A stretch of DNA of 8,442 bases from a bacterium (GTDB lineage: Bacteria; Desulfobacterota; Anaeroferrophillalia; Anaeroferrophillales; Tharpellaceae). The translations under genes were made by a program, and so were the position numbers. Under the pieces are notes generated by a model. The model saw only the letters and a program-made list of their open reading frames with translations, was not told where the DNA came from and did no database searches. The stretch is taken from NCBI GenBank assembly GCA_029935295.1, contig JAOZKP010000047.1, positions 1 through 8,442 of the forward strand, written 5' to 3'. Shown here piece after piece: positions 1-6,796 of this stretch. The first letter of the stretch is position 1. Every line of letters starts with the position of its first letter.

Positions 1-15
1 AGTACCTTACAGGTT

Positions 16-52
16 ATTTTCTGCACAAAAAAACAAGAAAAAATCAGAAAAT
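16..52. repeat. 8-bp inverted repeat around an A/T-rich loop
   Basis: ATTTTCTG (16-23) and CAGAAAAT (45-52) are exact inverted repeats flanking 21 nt that are nearly all A on the plus strand. On the minus strand, the carB direction, the loop is two T-tracts (six and seven T). Together with the hairpin at 66-95 this could form a compound transcription end. The AT richness makes a chance repeat possible. Confidence 0.3.
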
Positions 53-65
53 GTTAAGTGTTTCA

Positions 66-95
66 CAGGTTCTTTGCCTGAAGGCAAAGGTTCTG
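66..95. repeat. Imperfect hairpin downstream of carB
   Basis: CTTTGCC (72-78) and GGCAAAG (83-89) form a perfect 7-bp stem with a TGAA loop. Outside a symmetric GTT/GTT internal loop, CAG (66-68) pairs with CTG (93-95). It is about 90 nt beyond the carB stop. No U-run follows immediately on either strand; on the minus strand T-rich sequence comes 20-40 nt later. It may mark the 3' end of the pyr transcript or of a gene off the left edge. Confidence 0.4.
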
Positions 96-186
96 ATGAA
101 ATAACTTATGCAAAGCTCTGATAAGAGTACTTATTTACGGGCCGGAAAGATCCGTTTGGGCTGTGGGATTTATCCCCGCATTCAGT

Positions 187-3100
187 CTAATCCTGATGAT
201 AATCCTGAATTGCCCGAAGATCGACGTCCCGATCATTCAAGGCAGCAATCGCCCGAGCGGCACCCTGCGCCCCCGGCAAAGTTGTAAAATAAGGAATCGC
301 ATTATCTAAAGCTACCCGCCTGATATAAAGTGAATCTTCGTGCGAACGGGCATCACCGGGAAGGTTGATAACCATATCGATCTCACCGTTCAAGACCAGA
401 TCAATCGCGTTGGGACGCCCCTCTTTCTGTTTCTTGATCATTCGGTTTTCGATCCCCAGGTCAGTTAAGGCCCGGGCGGTACCGGCGGTTGCAATAAAGT
501 CGAATCCGGTTTGAGAGAGCGGTTCAACTATACTTTGCAAACCAGTTTTATCGCTCATACTCAGGAAAACCGAGCCTTTTGCCGGCAGCGGATTACCGGC
601 CGCCTCCTGCGCCTTAGCGAAGGCCAGAGGAAAATCACGATCAATACCCATCACTTCACCGGTCGACTTCATCTCCGGCCCTAAGAGCGTATCGACACCG
701 GGGAATTTAAGAAACGGAAAAACCGCCTCTTTCACCGCACTCCAGGGCGGCAGATAATTCTCTTCTACACCAAGTTCAGCCAGGGTCTTTCCAGCCATTA
801 CCCGGGCCGCAATTGAAGCCAGCGGCAGACCGGTAGCTTTGCCGACAAATGGCACCGTACGTGAAGCCCGCGGGTTGACTTCGATAATATAGACTTCATT
901 ATCCTGAACCGCAAACTGAACATTCATCAACCCTTTAACGTTGAGTTCCAAAGCCATGGTTTTGGTCTGCCGCGCAATCTCTAAGATAATCTCTGATGAC
1001 AAAGAATAAGGCGGTAGCGAACAAGCGGAGTCACCGGAATGAATCCCGGCTTTTTCAATATGTTCCATGATCCCACCGATCAGTACTTCCCGGCCGTCAC
1101 AAACGGCATCAACATCGATCTCAACCGCATTATTTAAAAACTTATCAATCAGAACCGGATGATCATAAGATACATCCACCGCCTTCTGCATATAGCCTTT
1201 CAGACTCTCACTGTTATAGACTATCTCCATGCCGCGGCCGCCTAAGACATAGGAAGGCCGCACCAGAACCGGATAGCCGATCAACTTGGCAATCGCTACG
1301 GCTTCATCCACTGAAGTCGCGGTATCATTCTCAGGTTGTTTTAAGCCAAGTTTTTCGAGAAATTCCTTAAACCGGCGCCGATCCTCGGCCCGGTCAATGC
1401 TGTCGGGCGAGGTACCCAAAATCGGCACGCCCGCTTTTTCCAGCGATTCTGCCAACTTCAACGGCGTCTGCCCGCCAAATTGCACAATCACACCATAGGG
1501 TTTCTCATTTTCAACAATTTGTAAGACATCTTCATGCGTCAAGGGCTCAAAATAGAGTCGGTCCGAGGTATCGTAATCGGTACTGACCGTCTCCGGGTTG
1601 CAGTTGACCATAATGGTCTCATAGTCATCTTTGGCCAGGGCAAATGAGCAGTGCACACAACAGTAGTCAAATTCAATCCCCTGGCCAATCCGGTTGGGAC
1701 CACCACCTAAAATGATAATCTTTTTCCGATCAGTCGGCCGGGTCTCATCCTCCATTTCATAGGTCGAATAGAAATAGGGGGTATAGGCTTCAAACTCAGC
1801 GGCACAGGTATCAACCCGCTTATAAACCGGCAGAATTTTTTGCGACACCCGCGCTTTTCTAATATCAGCTTCAGTGCAGTTAAGAACCGATGCCAGGAAT
1901 TTATCAGCGAACCCCAGCTCTTTGGCACGACGCAAAGTGACAGTTGAAAGTTCAGATAATTCTACACCTAGCAACTCATCGCGTTCAAATTCGATAATTT
2001 CCCGGATATTATTGACAAACCAGGGATCAATCCCGGTCATCGCATAGATTTTTTCCACACTGAAACCTAAACGTATGGCATCCCCCAGATACCATAGTCT
2101 ATCTGGACCCGGAATCTGCAGTCGTTCTTCAACCAGATCGATGCTTGCGGAATCGGGATCAAGGTAAACTGCATCCGGAAACTGCCGCTCAAAACCATAA
2201 GAGTCAATCTCCATTGAACGCATCGCTTTCTGCAACGATTCTTTGAATGTCCGGCCGATCGCCATCGCCTCTCCAACCGATTTCATCTGGGTCGTCAAGG
2301 TTGCTTCCGCCTGATGGAATTTTTCAAACGTAAACCGCGGTATTTTCGTAACTACATAGTCAATTGACGGTTCAAAACAGGCCGGGGTTTCGCGGGTGAT
2401 ATCATTAGGGATTTCATCAAGAGTAAAACCGACCGCCAGTTTGGCCGCAATCTTGGCAATCGGGAAACCGGTAGCCTTCGAGGCCAGGGCCGAACTTCGG
2501 GAGACCCGGGGATTCATCTCAATCACAACCAGGCGTCCATCTTCGGGATTGACGCCAAACTGCACGTTAGAGCCGCCGGTAGCAACCCCGATTTCACGCA
2601 TGATCGCCAGAGAGGCATCCCGCATGATCTGATACTCTTTATCGGTCAAGGTCTGGGCCGGAGCGACCGTAATACTATCACCGGTATGGATGCCCATCGC
2701 GTCAAAGTTTTCGATTGAACAGATAATAACAACATTATCCTTATGGTCACGCATAACTTCGAGTTCGTACTCTTTCCAGCCGACAATTGATTCTTCAATC
2801 AGAATTTCATGCACCGGGCTGATCTCTAAACCGCGCTTGACGAACTTCTCGAAATCTTCAACATTATAAGCAATATTGCCACCGCTGCCGCCCATCGTAA
2901 AAGAGGGCCTAAGAATTGACGGAAAGCCGGTATCTTCAAGAATCCTCCAGGCATCATCAAGGTTTTTGGCAACCCCGCTGCGCGGCGATCCGAGACCGAT
3001 CCGCTCCATTGCATCCTTAAACAGCTGCCGATCCTCGGCTTTTTTAATCGATTCCAGCGAGGCCCCGATCATCTCGACGCCGTATTTCTCCAAGGTACCA

Positions 3101-3414
3101 TTTTCCGCCAGAGCAATCCCGATATTCAGCGCTGTCTGCCCGCCTAAAGTCGGCAGCAGGGCATCGGGTTTTTCCAGGGCAACAATCCGGCCGACAGTTT
3201 CCGGCGTCAACGGTTCAATATAGGTACGGTCGGCAAATTCGGGATCGGTCATAATGGTTGCCGGATTGCTGTTAACCAGCACCACCTCGTAGCCCTCCTC
3301 CTTCAATGCCTTACAGGCCTGGGTCCCGGAGTAGTCAAACTCACAAGCCTGGCCGATGACAATCGGGCCCGACCCTATCAGCATTATCTTTTTTAAATCA
3401 GTACGTTTTGGCAA
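187..3414 (-). CDS. carB: Carbamoyl-phosphate synthase large subunit
   Basis: Cytoplasmic synthetase subunit that uses ammonia delivered by CarA, bicarbonate and two ATP to make carbamoyl phosphate for pyrimidines and arginine. The 1075 residues match the usual length (E. coli 1073). The duplicated architecture is clear: first half with IGSGPIVIGQ (13-22), GGQTALN (91-97) and metal-binding IEMNPRVSRSSA (298-309); a linker/oligomerisation region at about 405-555; second half with ILGGGPNRIGQG (568-579), FGGQTPL (646-652) and IEVNPRASR (844-852). The C-terminal MGS-like allosteric domain (about 945-1060) keeps ATAGTA (975-980) and the following Lys-Lys (994-995), where UMP/IMP bind in E. coli. 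The start is TTG: the resulting N-terminus MPKRTD is the family consensus and AAAGG lies 8 nt upstream; the next ATG (codon 11) would cut into the first fold. It is separated from carA by the antisense lpxH gene. I see no strong promoter of its own. Intact; identification is secure. Confidence 0.98.
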   Translation of the reverse strand: MPKRTDLKKIMLIGSGPIVIGQACEFDYSGTQACKALKEEGYEVVLVNSNPATIMTDPEFADRTYIEPLTPETVGRIVALEKPDALLPTLGGQTALNIGIALAENGTLEKYGVEMIGASLESIKKAEDRQLFKDAMERIGLGSPRSGVAKNLDDAWRILEDTGFPSILRPSFTMGGSGGNIAYNVEDFEKFVKRGLEISPVHEILIEESIVGWKEYELEVMRDHKDNVVIICSIENFDAMGIHTGDSITVAPAQTLTDKEYQIMRDASLAIMREIGVATGGSNVQFGVNPEDGRLVVIEMNPRVSRSSALASKATGFPIAKIAAKLAVGFTLDEIPNDITRETPACFEPSIDYVVTKIPRFTFEKFHQAEATLTTQMKSVGEAMAIGRTFKESLQKAMRSMEIDSYGFERQFPDAVYLDPDSASIDLVEERLQIPGPDRLWYLGDAIRLGFSVEKIYAMTGIDPWFVNNIREIIEFERDELLGVELSELSTVTLRRAKELGFADKFLASVLNCTEADIRKARVSQKILPVYKRVDTCAAEFEAYTPYFYSTYEMEDETRPTDRKKIIILGGGPNRIGQGIEFDYCCVHCSFALAKDDYETIMVNCNPETVSTDYDTSDRLYFEPLTHEDVLQIVENEKPYGVIVQFGGQTPLKLAESLEKAGVPILGTSPDSIDRAEDRRRFKEFLEKLGLKQPENDTATSVDEAVAIAKLIGYPVLVRPSYVLGGRGMEIVYNSESLKGYMQKAVDVSYDHPVLIDKFLNNAVEIDVDAVCDGREVLIGGIMEHIEKAGIHSGDSACSLPPYSLSSEIILEIARQTKTMALELNVKGLMNVQFAVQDNEVYIIEVNPRASRTVPFVGKATGLPLASIAARVMAGKTLAELGVEENYLPPWSAVKEAVFPFLKFPGVDTLLGPEMKSTGEVMGIDRDFPLAFAKAQEAAGNPLPAKGSVFLSMSDKTGLQSIVEPLSQTGFDFIATAGTARALTDLGIENRMIKKQKEGRPNAIDLVLNGEIDMVINLPGDARSHEDSLYIRRVALDNAIPYFTTLPGAQGAARAIAALNDRDVDLRAIQDYHQD

Positions 3415-3422
3415 TTTTAAAA

Positions 3423-3427
3423 CCTTT
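3423..3427 (-). promoter_or_regulatory. Ribosome binding site of carB (TTG start)
   Basis: The minus strand reads AAAGG followed by an 8-nt spacer and then TTG. This supports TTG at 3414-3412 as the real carB start, in agreement with the conserved MPKRTD N-terminus. A rare start codon with only a moderate Shine-Dalgarno suggests restrained initiation. Confidence 0.7.
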
Positions 3428-3430
3428 ACC

Positions 3431-3442
3431 CATATTAATATG
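3431..3442. repeat. Perfect 12-bp palindrome between carB and lpxH
   Basis: CATATTAATATG equals its own reverse complement. It lies 16 nt upstream of the carB TTG, 3 nt upstream of its AAAGG site, and 8 nt upstream of the lpxH -35 box. The position would suit an operator acting on either divergent gene, but its AT-rich composition makes chance occurrence possible. No known regulator is assigned. Confidence 0.4.
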
Positions 3443-3450
3443 CTACTTTA

Positions 3451-3480
3451 TTGACATTAAACTTAAATTACGACTATTAT
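3451..3480 (+). promoter_or_regulatory. Sigma70-type promoter of lpxH
   Basis: A perfect -35 box TTGACA (3451-3456) is followed by an 18-bp spacer and a TATTAT -10 box (3475-3480, one mismatch to TATAAT). It points at lpxH. Transcription would be expected to begin about 7 nt after the -10 box, near 3487, while the lpxH ATG is at 3489, so the predicted mRNA has almost no leader. This is the best-looking promoter in the window, although the start site is inferred from spacing only. Confidence 0.65.
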
Positions 3481-3488
3481 GTGCAACT

Positions 3489-4208
3489 ATGAAATCAATT
3501 TTTTTAGCAGACGCCCATCTGCAGAACCCCGAAGATCCAGCCTATCAAGATCTGCTGCAATTTCTTGAAGACCTGCCTGAAGATCTCGACAATCTTTTTA
3601 TTCTCGGCGATTTTTTTGACTTCTGGCACGGCTATAAGGATGTCGTCTTCAGCCACTATGTCCCAATCGTTGCCGCCCTTAAAAAACTTTCCGAGAAAGG
3701 GGTGAAAATCCATTTTTTTGCCGGCAATCATGAAGCCTCGTTCGGCCCCATACTTGAAGCTATCGGCACCTGCCACTGGCAGGCAAGCACAACTGAAATC
3801 GAAGGTCAAAAGATCTATCTGGCCCATGGTGACCGACTTAATCCCGACGATTACCTTTACCGCCTCTGGCGCAGCATCTTATGCAGCCGTTTCATCTTGA
3901 GAGCAATGGATATCGTGCCCGCCTATATAACTTTGAAAGTCGCCAACATCCTCTCCCACGGCAGCCAGGGTTATGATGTCAATAAAAAATTCATCCCCCC
4001 CCAGGTTTTCAAACGTTGCGCTACTATTCTCAACGGCAAAGATGACATCCAATCAATTGTCATCGGCCATTTTCACCAGGAGCGGCAAGAGACTTTCATC
4101 ACTGACTCCGGCCCTAAATCGCTCTACATCATCGGCGACTGGATTCACGAACGCTCATACTTATTACTCAAAAACGGTGAGTTCAGTTTTCATCAGGCCG
4201 CAACCTGA
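3489..4208 (+). CDS. lpxH: LpxH-like UDP-2,3-diacylglucosamine diphosphatase
   Basis: Calcineurin-like metallophosphoesterase of the LpxH/LpxH2 group, 239 aa (E. coli LpxH is 240). LpxH cleaves UDP-2,3-diacylglucosamine to lipid X and UMP at the cytoplasmic face of the inner membrane, in lipid A synthesis. All metal-site motifs are present: DAH (8-10), GDFFDFW (40-46), GNHE (79-82), HGD (113-115) and GHFH (193-196). GDFFDFW and GNHx resemble the LpxH2 branch more than E. coli LpxH (GNRD). No signal peptide is seen; the loop at about 125-160 is hydrophobic and may touch the membrane. The ATG at 3489 is chosen because MKSIFLADAH is the normal family N-terminus; an in-frame TTG at 3408 would add 27 unlikely residues and overlap carB. 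There is no visible Shine-Dalgarno. The gene runs against its pyrimidine neighbours, and no terminator is evident in the 24 nt before the carA stop. The family is certain; the exact substrate is inferred. Confidence 0.87.
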   Translation: MKSIFLADAHLQNPEDPAYQDLLQFLEDLPEDLDNLFILGDFFDFWHGYKDVVFSHYVPIVAALKKLSEKGVKIHFFAGNHEASFGPILEAIGTCHWQASTTEIEGQKIYLAHGDRLNPDDYLYRLWRSILCSRFILRAMDIVPAYITLKVANILSHGSQGYDVNKKFIPPQVFKRCATILNGKDDIQSIVIGHFHQERQETFITDSGPKSLYIIGDWIHERSYLLLKNGEFSFHQAAT

Positions 4209-4232
4209 CACCTTCAAAACTCCAAATAATCC

Positions 4233-5372
4233 TTACCGCCATTCATCCATCAAGTTCCGAAACCGTTTGAACAAATAGGCCGAATCATGCGGCCCGGGGG
4301 AACTTTCCGGATGATACTGAAATGAGAAGAGTGGATATTTGCGATGGCGCAGACCTTCGACTGTCTGGTCATTAAGATTAATATGCGTAACCTCTACCTC
4401 ATCACCTAAGGAATCGACATCGACACAGAAACCGTGATTTTGAGCGGTAATCTCAACTTCACGGGTGGTCAAATCCATTACCGGATGATTACTGCCGTGA
4501 TGACCAAATTTCAGTTTATAGGTCTTGCCGCCTAGAGCCTGACCCAAAATCTGGTGTCCGAGACAGATACCACAGATTGGCAGTTTGCCGATAAGCTGTT
4601 TAATCTCGCCGACAATACCGCCCAATGCGGCCGGATCACCGGGACCATTGGAGAGAAAGAGACCATCAGGATTAAGCTTTAATACATCCTGGGCTGAAGT
4701 TCCGGCGGGAACCACGGTTACCTGACAACCGACCTCTTTCAAAAGACGCAGAATATTGTATTTCACTCCGAAATCATAAACTACAACCTTTTTTTCCGCG
4801 CAACTATCATCACTGTAGCCATTTTTAAGATCCCAGGTTGACTGCTGCCAGGCATAACTTGCATCCGTAGTCACGCCGGCTACCATATTGACCCCTTCAA
4901 TACCGGGCCATTTTTCCAGCTTGGCTTTAAGCGATTCATGATCAAAATCTTCCGTACTGATAATCCCGGGCATGGCCCCGGCTTCACGGATATGGCGGGT
5001 CAGAGCCCGGGTGTCGATACCTTCAAGCCCGATCACCCCGTTTTGCGCCATAAATTCAGCCAGATCAATCTGGCTCCGCCAACTGCTCGGATAAGCACAA
5101 TACTCTTTAACAATAAAAGCCGAGAGAAAACAACGCCGGGACTCCTGATCTTCATCATTGATCCCGTAATTGCCAATATGAGGATAGGTCATCAGTACCA
5201 TCTGGCCGGCATAGGAGGGATCACTCAAAACTTCCTGGTAACCGCTCAAACTGGTATTAAAAACGACCTCAGCGCAAGCCTCTCCGGCAGCACCGAACGC
5301 CCGGCCCGGGAAAAGAGTACCATCCCGCAACAAAAGAACAGCTTTACTGCCGCGTTTAACTGTCTCTACCAT
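4233..5372 (-). CDS. carA: Carbamoyl-phosphate synthase small subunit (glutaminase)
   Basis: Class I glutamine amidotransferase subunit, 379 aa (E. coli 382), which hydrolyses glutamine and passes ammonia through a tunnel to CarB. The N-terminal CPSase domain occupies about residues 8-150, with FNTSLSGYQE at 38-47. The C-terminal amidotransferase domain begins at about 195 and contains SNGPGDP (241-247), the nucleophile elbow CGICLGHQ with Cys270, and FQYHPE (351-356) giving catalytic His354 and Glu356. All three triad residues are present. It starts at ATG with AAGGA 11 nt upstream, a rather long spacing. It lies 86 nt after pyrC across a spacer that can fold, and converges on lpxH. Its usual partner carB is the next minus-strand gene, 818 bp downstream. 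Confidence 0.98.
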   Translation of the reverse strand: MVETVKRGSKAVLLLRDGTLFPGRAFGAAGEACAEVVFNTSLSGYQEVLSDPSYAGQMVLMTYPHIGNYGINDEDQESRRCFLSAFIVKEYCAYPSSWRSQIDLAEFMAQNGVIGLEGIDTRALTRHIREAGAMPGIISTEDFDHESLKAKLEKWPGIEGVNMVAGVTTDASYAWQQSTWDLKNGYSDDSCAEKKVVVYDFGVKYNILRLLKEVGCQVTVVPAGTSAQDVLKLNPDGLFLSNGPGDPAALGGIVGEIKQLIGKLPICGICLGHQILGQALGGKTYKLKFGHHGSNHPVMDLTTREVEITAQNHGFCVDVDSLGDEVEVTHINLNDQTVEGLRHRKYPLFSFQYHPESSPGPHDSAYLFKRFRNLMDEWR

Positions 5373-5397
5373 TTCAGATATAATCCTTGAAATTCAA

Positions 5398-5425
5398 TTA
5401 CCGTCCGGTTTATTTTCAACGGTAA
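5398..5425 (-). repeat. Stem-loop in the pyrC-carA spacer
   Basis: TTACCGT and ACGGTAA form a perfect 7-bp stem around a 14-nt loop in the carA leader, ending 25 nt before the carA ATG. No U-run follows on the minus strand, so it does not look like an intrinsic terminator. It could be a processing or stability element or a regulator-binding hairpin. A 16-codon ATG frame (5394-5444, minus) covers it but has no ribosome binding site, so I do not call it a gene. The rest of the 86-nt spacer shows no convincing promoter. Confidence 0.45.
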
Positions 5426-5458
5426 GAGTTTTGGTTGTTTTCATAACGTCAGGAAATT

Positions 5459-6796
5459 TCAGAGAGTGAAGACGATCTCGCCATCAACAATAGTCTTAAT
5501 GACTCGACCCGACATTTGCCAGCCGGTAAACGGGGTATTCCGGGCTTTTGAGTAAAATTTTCCAGGATCGACAATCCATTGCAGTTCCGGGTCAATAATC
5601 ATCAGATCAGCCGCCTTACCCACTGCCAGTGTGCCGCGATCATCAAGCCCTAAAATCGCTGCCGGGGTCAGACTCAATCGGGCTGAGAGTTCCAGAGGCG
5701 TCAAGACTTTCTCTTGAACCAATCTTAGACTCAACGCAACCGCAGTTTCCAGGCCAACCACACCGAACGGCGCCAGATCGTATTCGACCGCTTTTTCGGT
5801 CGCTTCATGCGGCGCGTGATCGGTTGCAATAGCATCTAATGTTCCATCAGCTAAAGCCTGCCGCAAAGCTGAAACATCAGCCGCCGACCGCAGTGGCGGG
5901 CTCATCTTCGTTGCCGTGTTATAACAGAGCTGCTCCGGTTTCAGCGACTCATCCAGAGTTTCTCCGTAAGCCAGATCGACCACCGCCCGTTCATCAAGGA
6001 AAAGATGATGCGGCGTCACTTCAGCCGTAACTTTAACTCCGCGCTCTTTGGCCGATTTGATCAGCCGCACCCCTTCTTTGCTGCTCACATGACAAATATG
6101 AACCGGAACATCAAGATATTCTGCAAGCATAATCGTTCTTGCAATATCAAGATCTTCAGCCAGTGTCGGAATTCCCTCCAGACCGTGGGCGGCGGAAATT
6201 ACTCCCTCGTGAATTACGCCGTTGGCAAAAAGGGCATTATCCTGACAATGACAAAGCAAAGGTTTGTTAAAAAGCGAAGCGTACTCTAAAGCGTGCCGCA
6301 AAAGTTTACTATCAGCAACAGTTTTGCCATCTTCAGAGAAAGCGACGGCTCCGGCTGCGACCAGGTCACCCATCTCCACCAGCTCTTCGCCCTGCATGCC
6401 CTTGCTGATGGCGGCAATCGGCAGAACTTTGGCCGGTGCTAAACGTGCCTGTTCCAGAATAAACCGAGTTACCGCAGCGCTGTCATTAACCGGTTTGGTA
6501 TTAGCCATGCAGGCAATTGACGTAAAGCCACCGGCGACAGCGGCCCGGGCACCAGTCAAGATCGTTTCTTTATGCTCAAATCCGGGTTCCCGCAGATGAA
6601 CATGCATATCGATCGCCCCCGGCATTACCCAGGCACCATCAAGATCTAACACAGTAGCGGCAGTCGAGTTTATCGAAGCCCCAATCTCGGCAACTTTCCC
6701 GGCGACCAGAAGGATGTCAGCCTTCTCATCAAGATTCTGACCGGCATCAATCAGCCGGGCATTTTTCAATAACAAAGATGAATTATTATTACTCAT
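5459..6796 (-). CDS. pyrC: Dihydroorotase, class I
   Basis: Zinc amidohydrolase that cyclises carbamoyl aspartate to dihydroorotate, the third step of UMP synthesis. 445 aa, a normal length for the long class I enzymes. Active-site signatures are intact: DMHVHLREPG (63-72, metal ligands His65 and His67), the SEDG segment with Asp156, His183 in CHCQD, His236 in HICHVSS and the catalytic Asp326 in ATDHAPH (324-330). The residues PFGVVGLET (343-351) also fit the family. Because the HxH pair is retained, this is an active enzyme rather than a PyrX-type inactive homologue. The ATG at 6796 is chosen because GGAGGT lies 7 nt upstream; an open frame extends to 6844 but adds a cysteine- and phenylalanine-rich stretch unlike the family. 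Its start overlaps the end of pyrB by 8 nt, implying translational coupling. Class I dihydroorotases can assemble with aspartate transcarbamoylase; a complex here is possible but not shown. Confidence 0.97.
   Translation of the reverse strand: MSNNNSSLLLKNARLIDAGQNLDEKADILLVAGKVAEIGASINSTAATVLDLDGAWVMPGAIDMHVHLREPGFEHKETILTGARAAVAGGFTSIACMANTKPVNDSAAVTRFILEQARLAPAKVLPIAAISKGMQGEELVEMGDLVAAGAVAFSEDGKTVADSKLLRHALEYASLFNKPLLCHCQDNALFANGVIHEGVISAAHGLEGIPTLAEDLDIARTIMLAEYLDVPVHICHVSSKEGVRLIKSAKERGVKVTAEVTPHHLFLDERAVVDLAYGETLDESLKPEQLCYNTATKMSPPLRSAADVSALRQALADGTLDAIATDHAPHEATEKAVEYDLAPFGVVGLETAVALSLRLVQEKVLTPLELSARLSLTPAAILGLDDRGTLAVGKAADLMIIDPELQWIVDPGKFYSKARNTPFTGWQMSGRVIKTIVDGEIVFTL

Larger units (their letters stand above)
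1..186. other. Non-coding stretch downstream of carB
   Basis: No gene can be supported here. Besides the two inverted repeats listed separately, two small tetraloop hairpins lie near the carB stop: CGGA-AAGA-TCCG (143-154) and GGGA-TTTA-TCCC (165-176). Two plus-strand frames are open from the left edge (to stops near 102 and at 119-121); one might be the tail of a gene convergent with carB, but neither peptide is recognisable. Confidence 0.45.

Noticed and set aside
2..121. Plus-strand open frame at the left edge that could be the tail of a convergent gene
   Set aside because: About 39 codons, unrecognisable, and a second plus frame is equally open to about position 100, so coding cannot be supported.
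3398..3433. 11-codon minus-strand frame MGKGFKIAKTY overlapping the carB start
   Set aside because: It begins in the palindrome, has no ribosome binding site and ends just inside carB in another frame; most likely chance.
3408..3488. N-terminal extension of lpxH from an in-frame TTG at 3408
   Set aside because: It would overlap the carB start, add 27 residues unlike any LpxH, and lie upstream of the strong promoter at 3451-3480. The family N-terminus begins at the ATG at 3489.
5394..5444. 16-codon mini-ORF upstream of carA as an annotated gene
   Set aside because: No Shine-Dalgarno and no recognisable peptide; kept only as part of the spacer finding.
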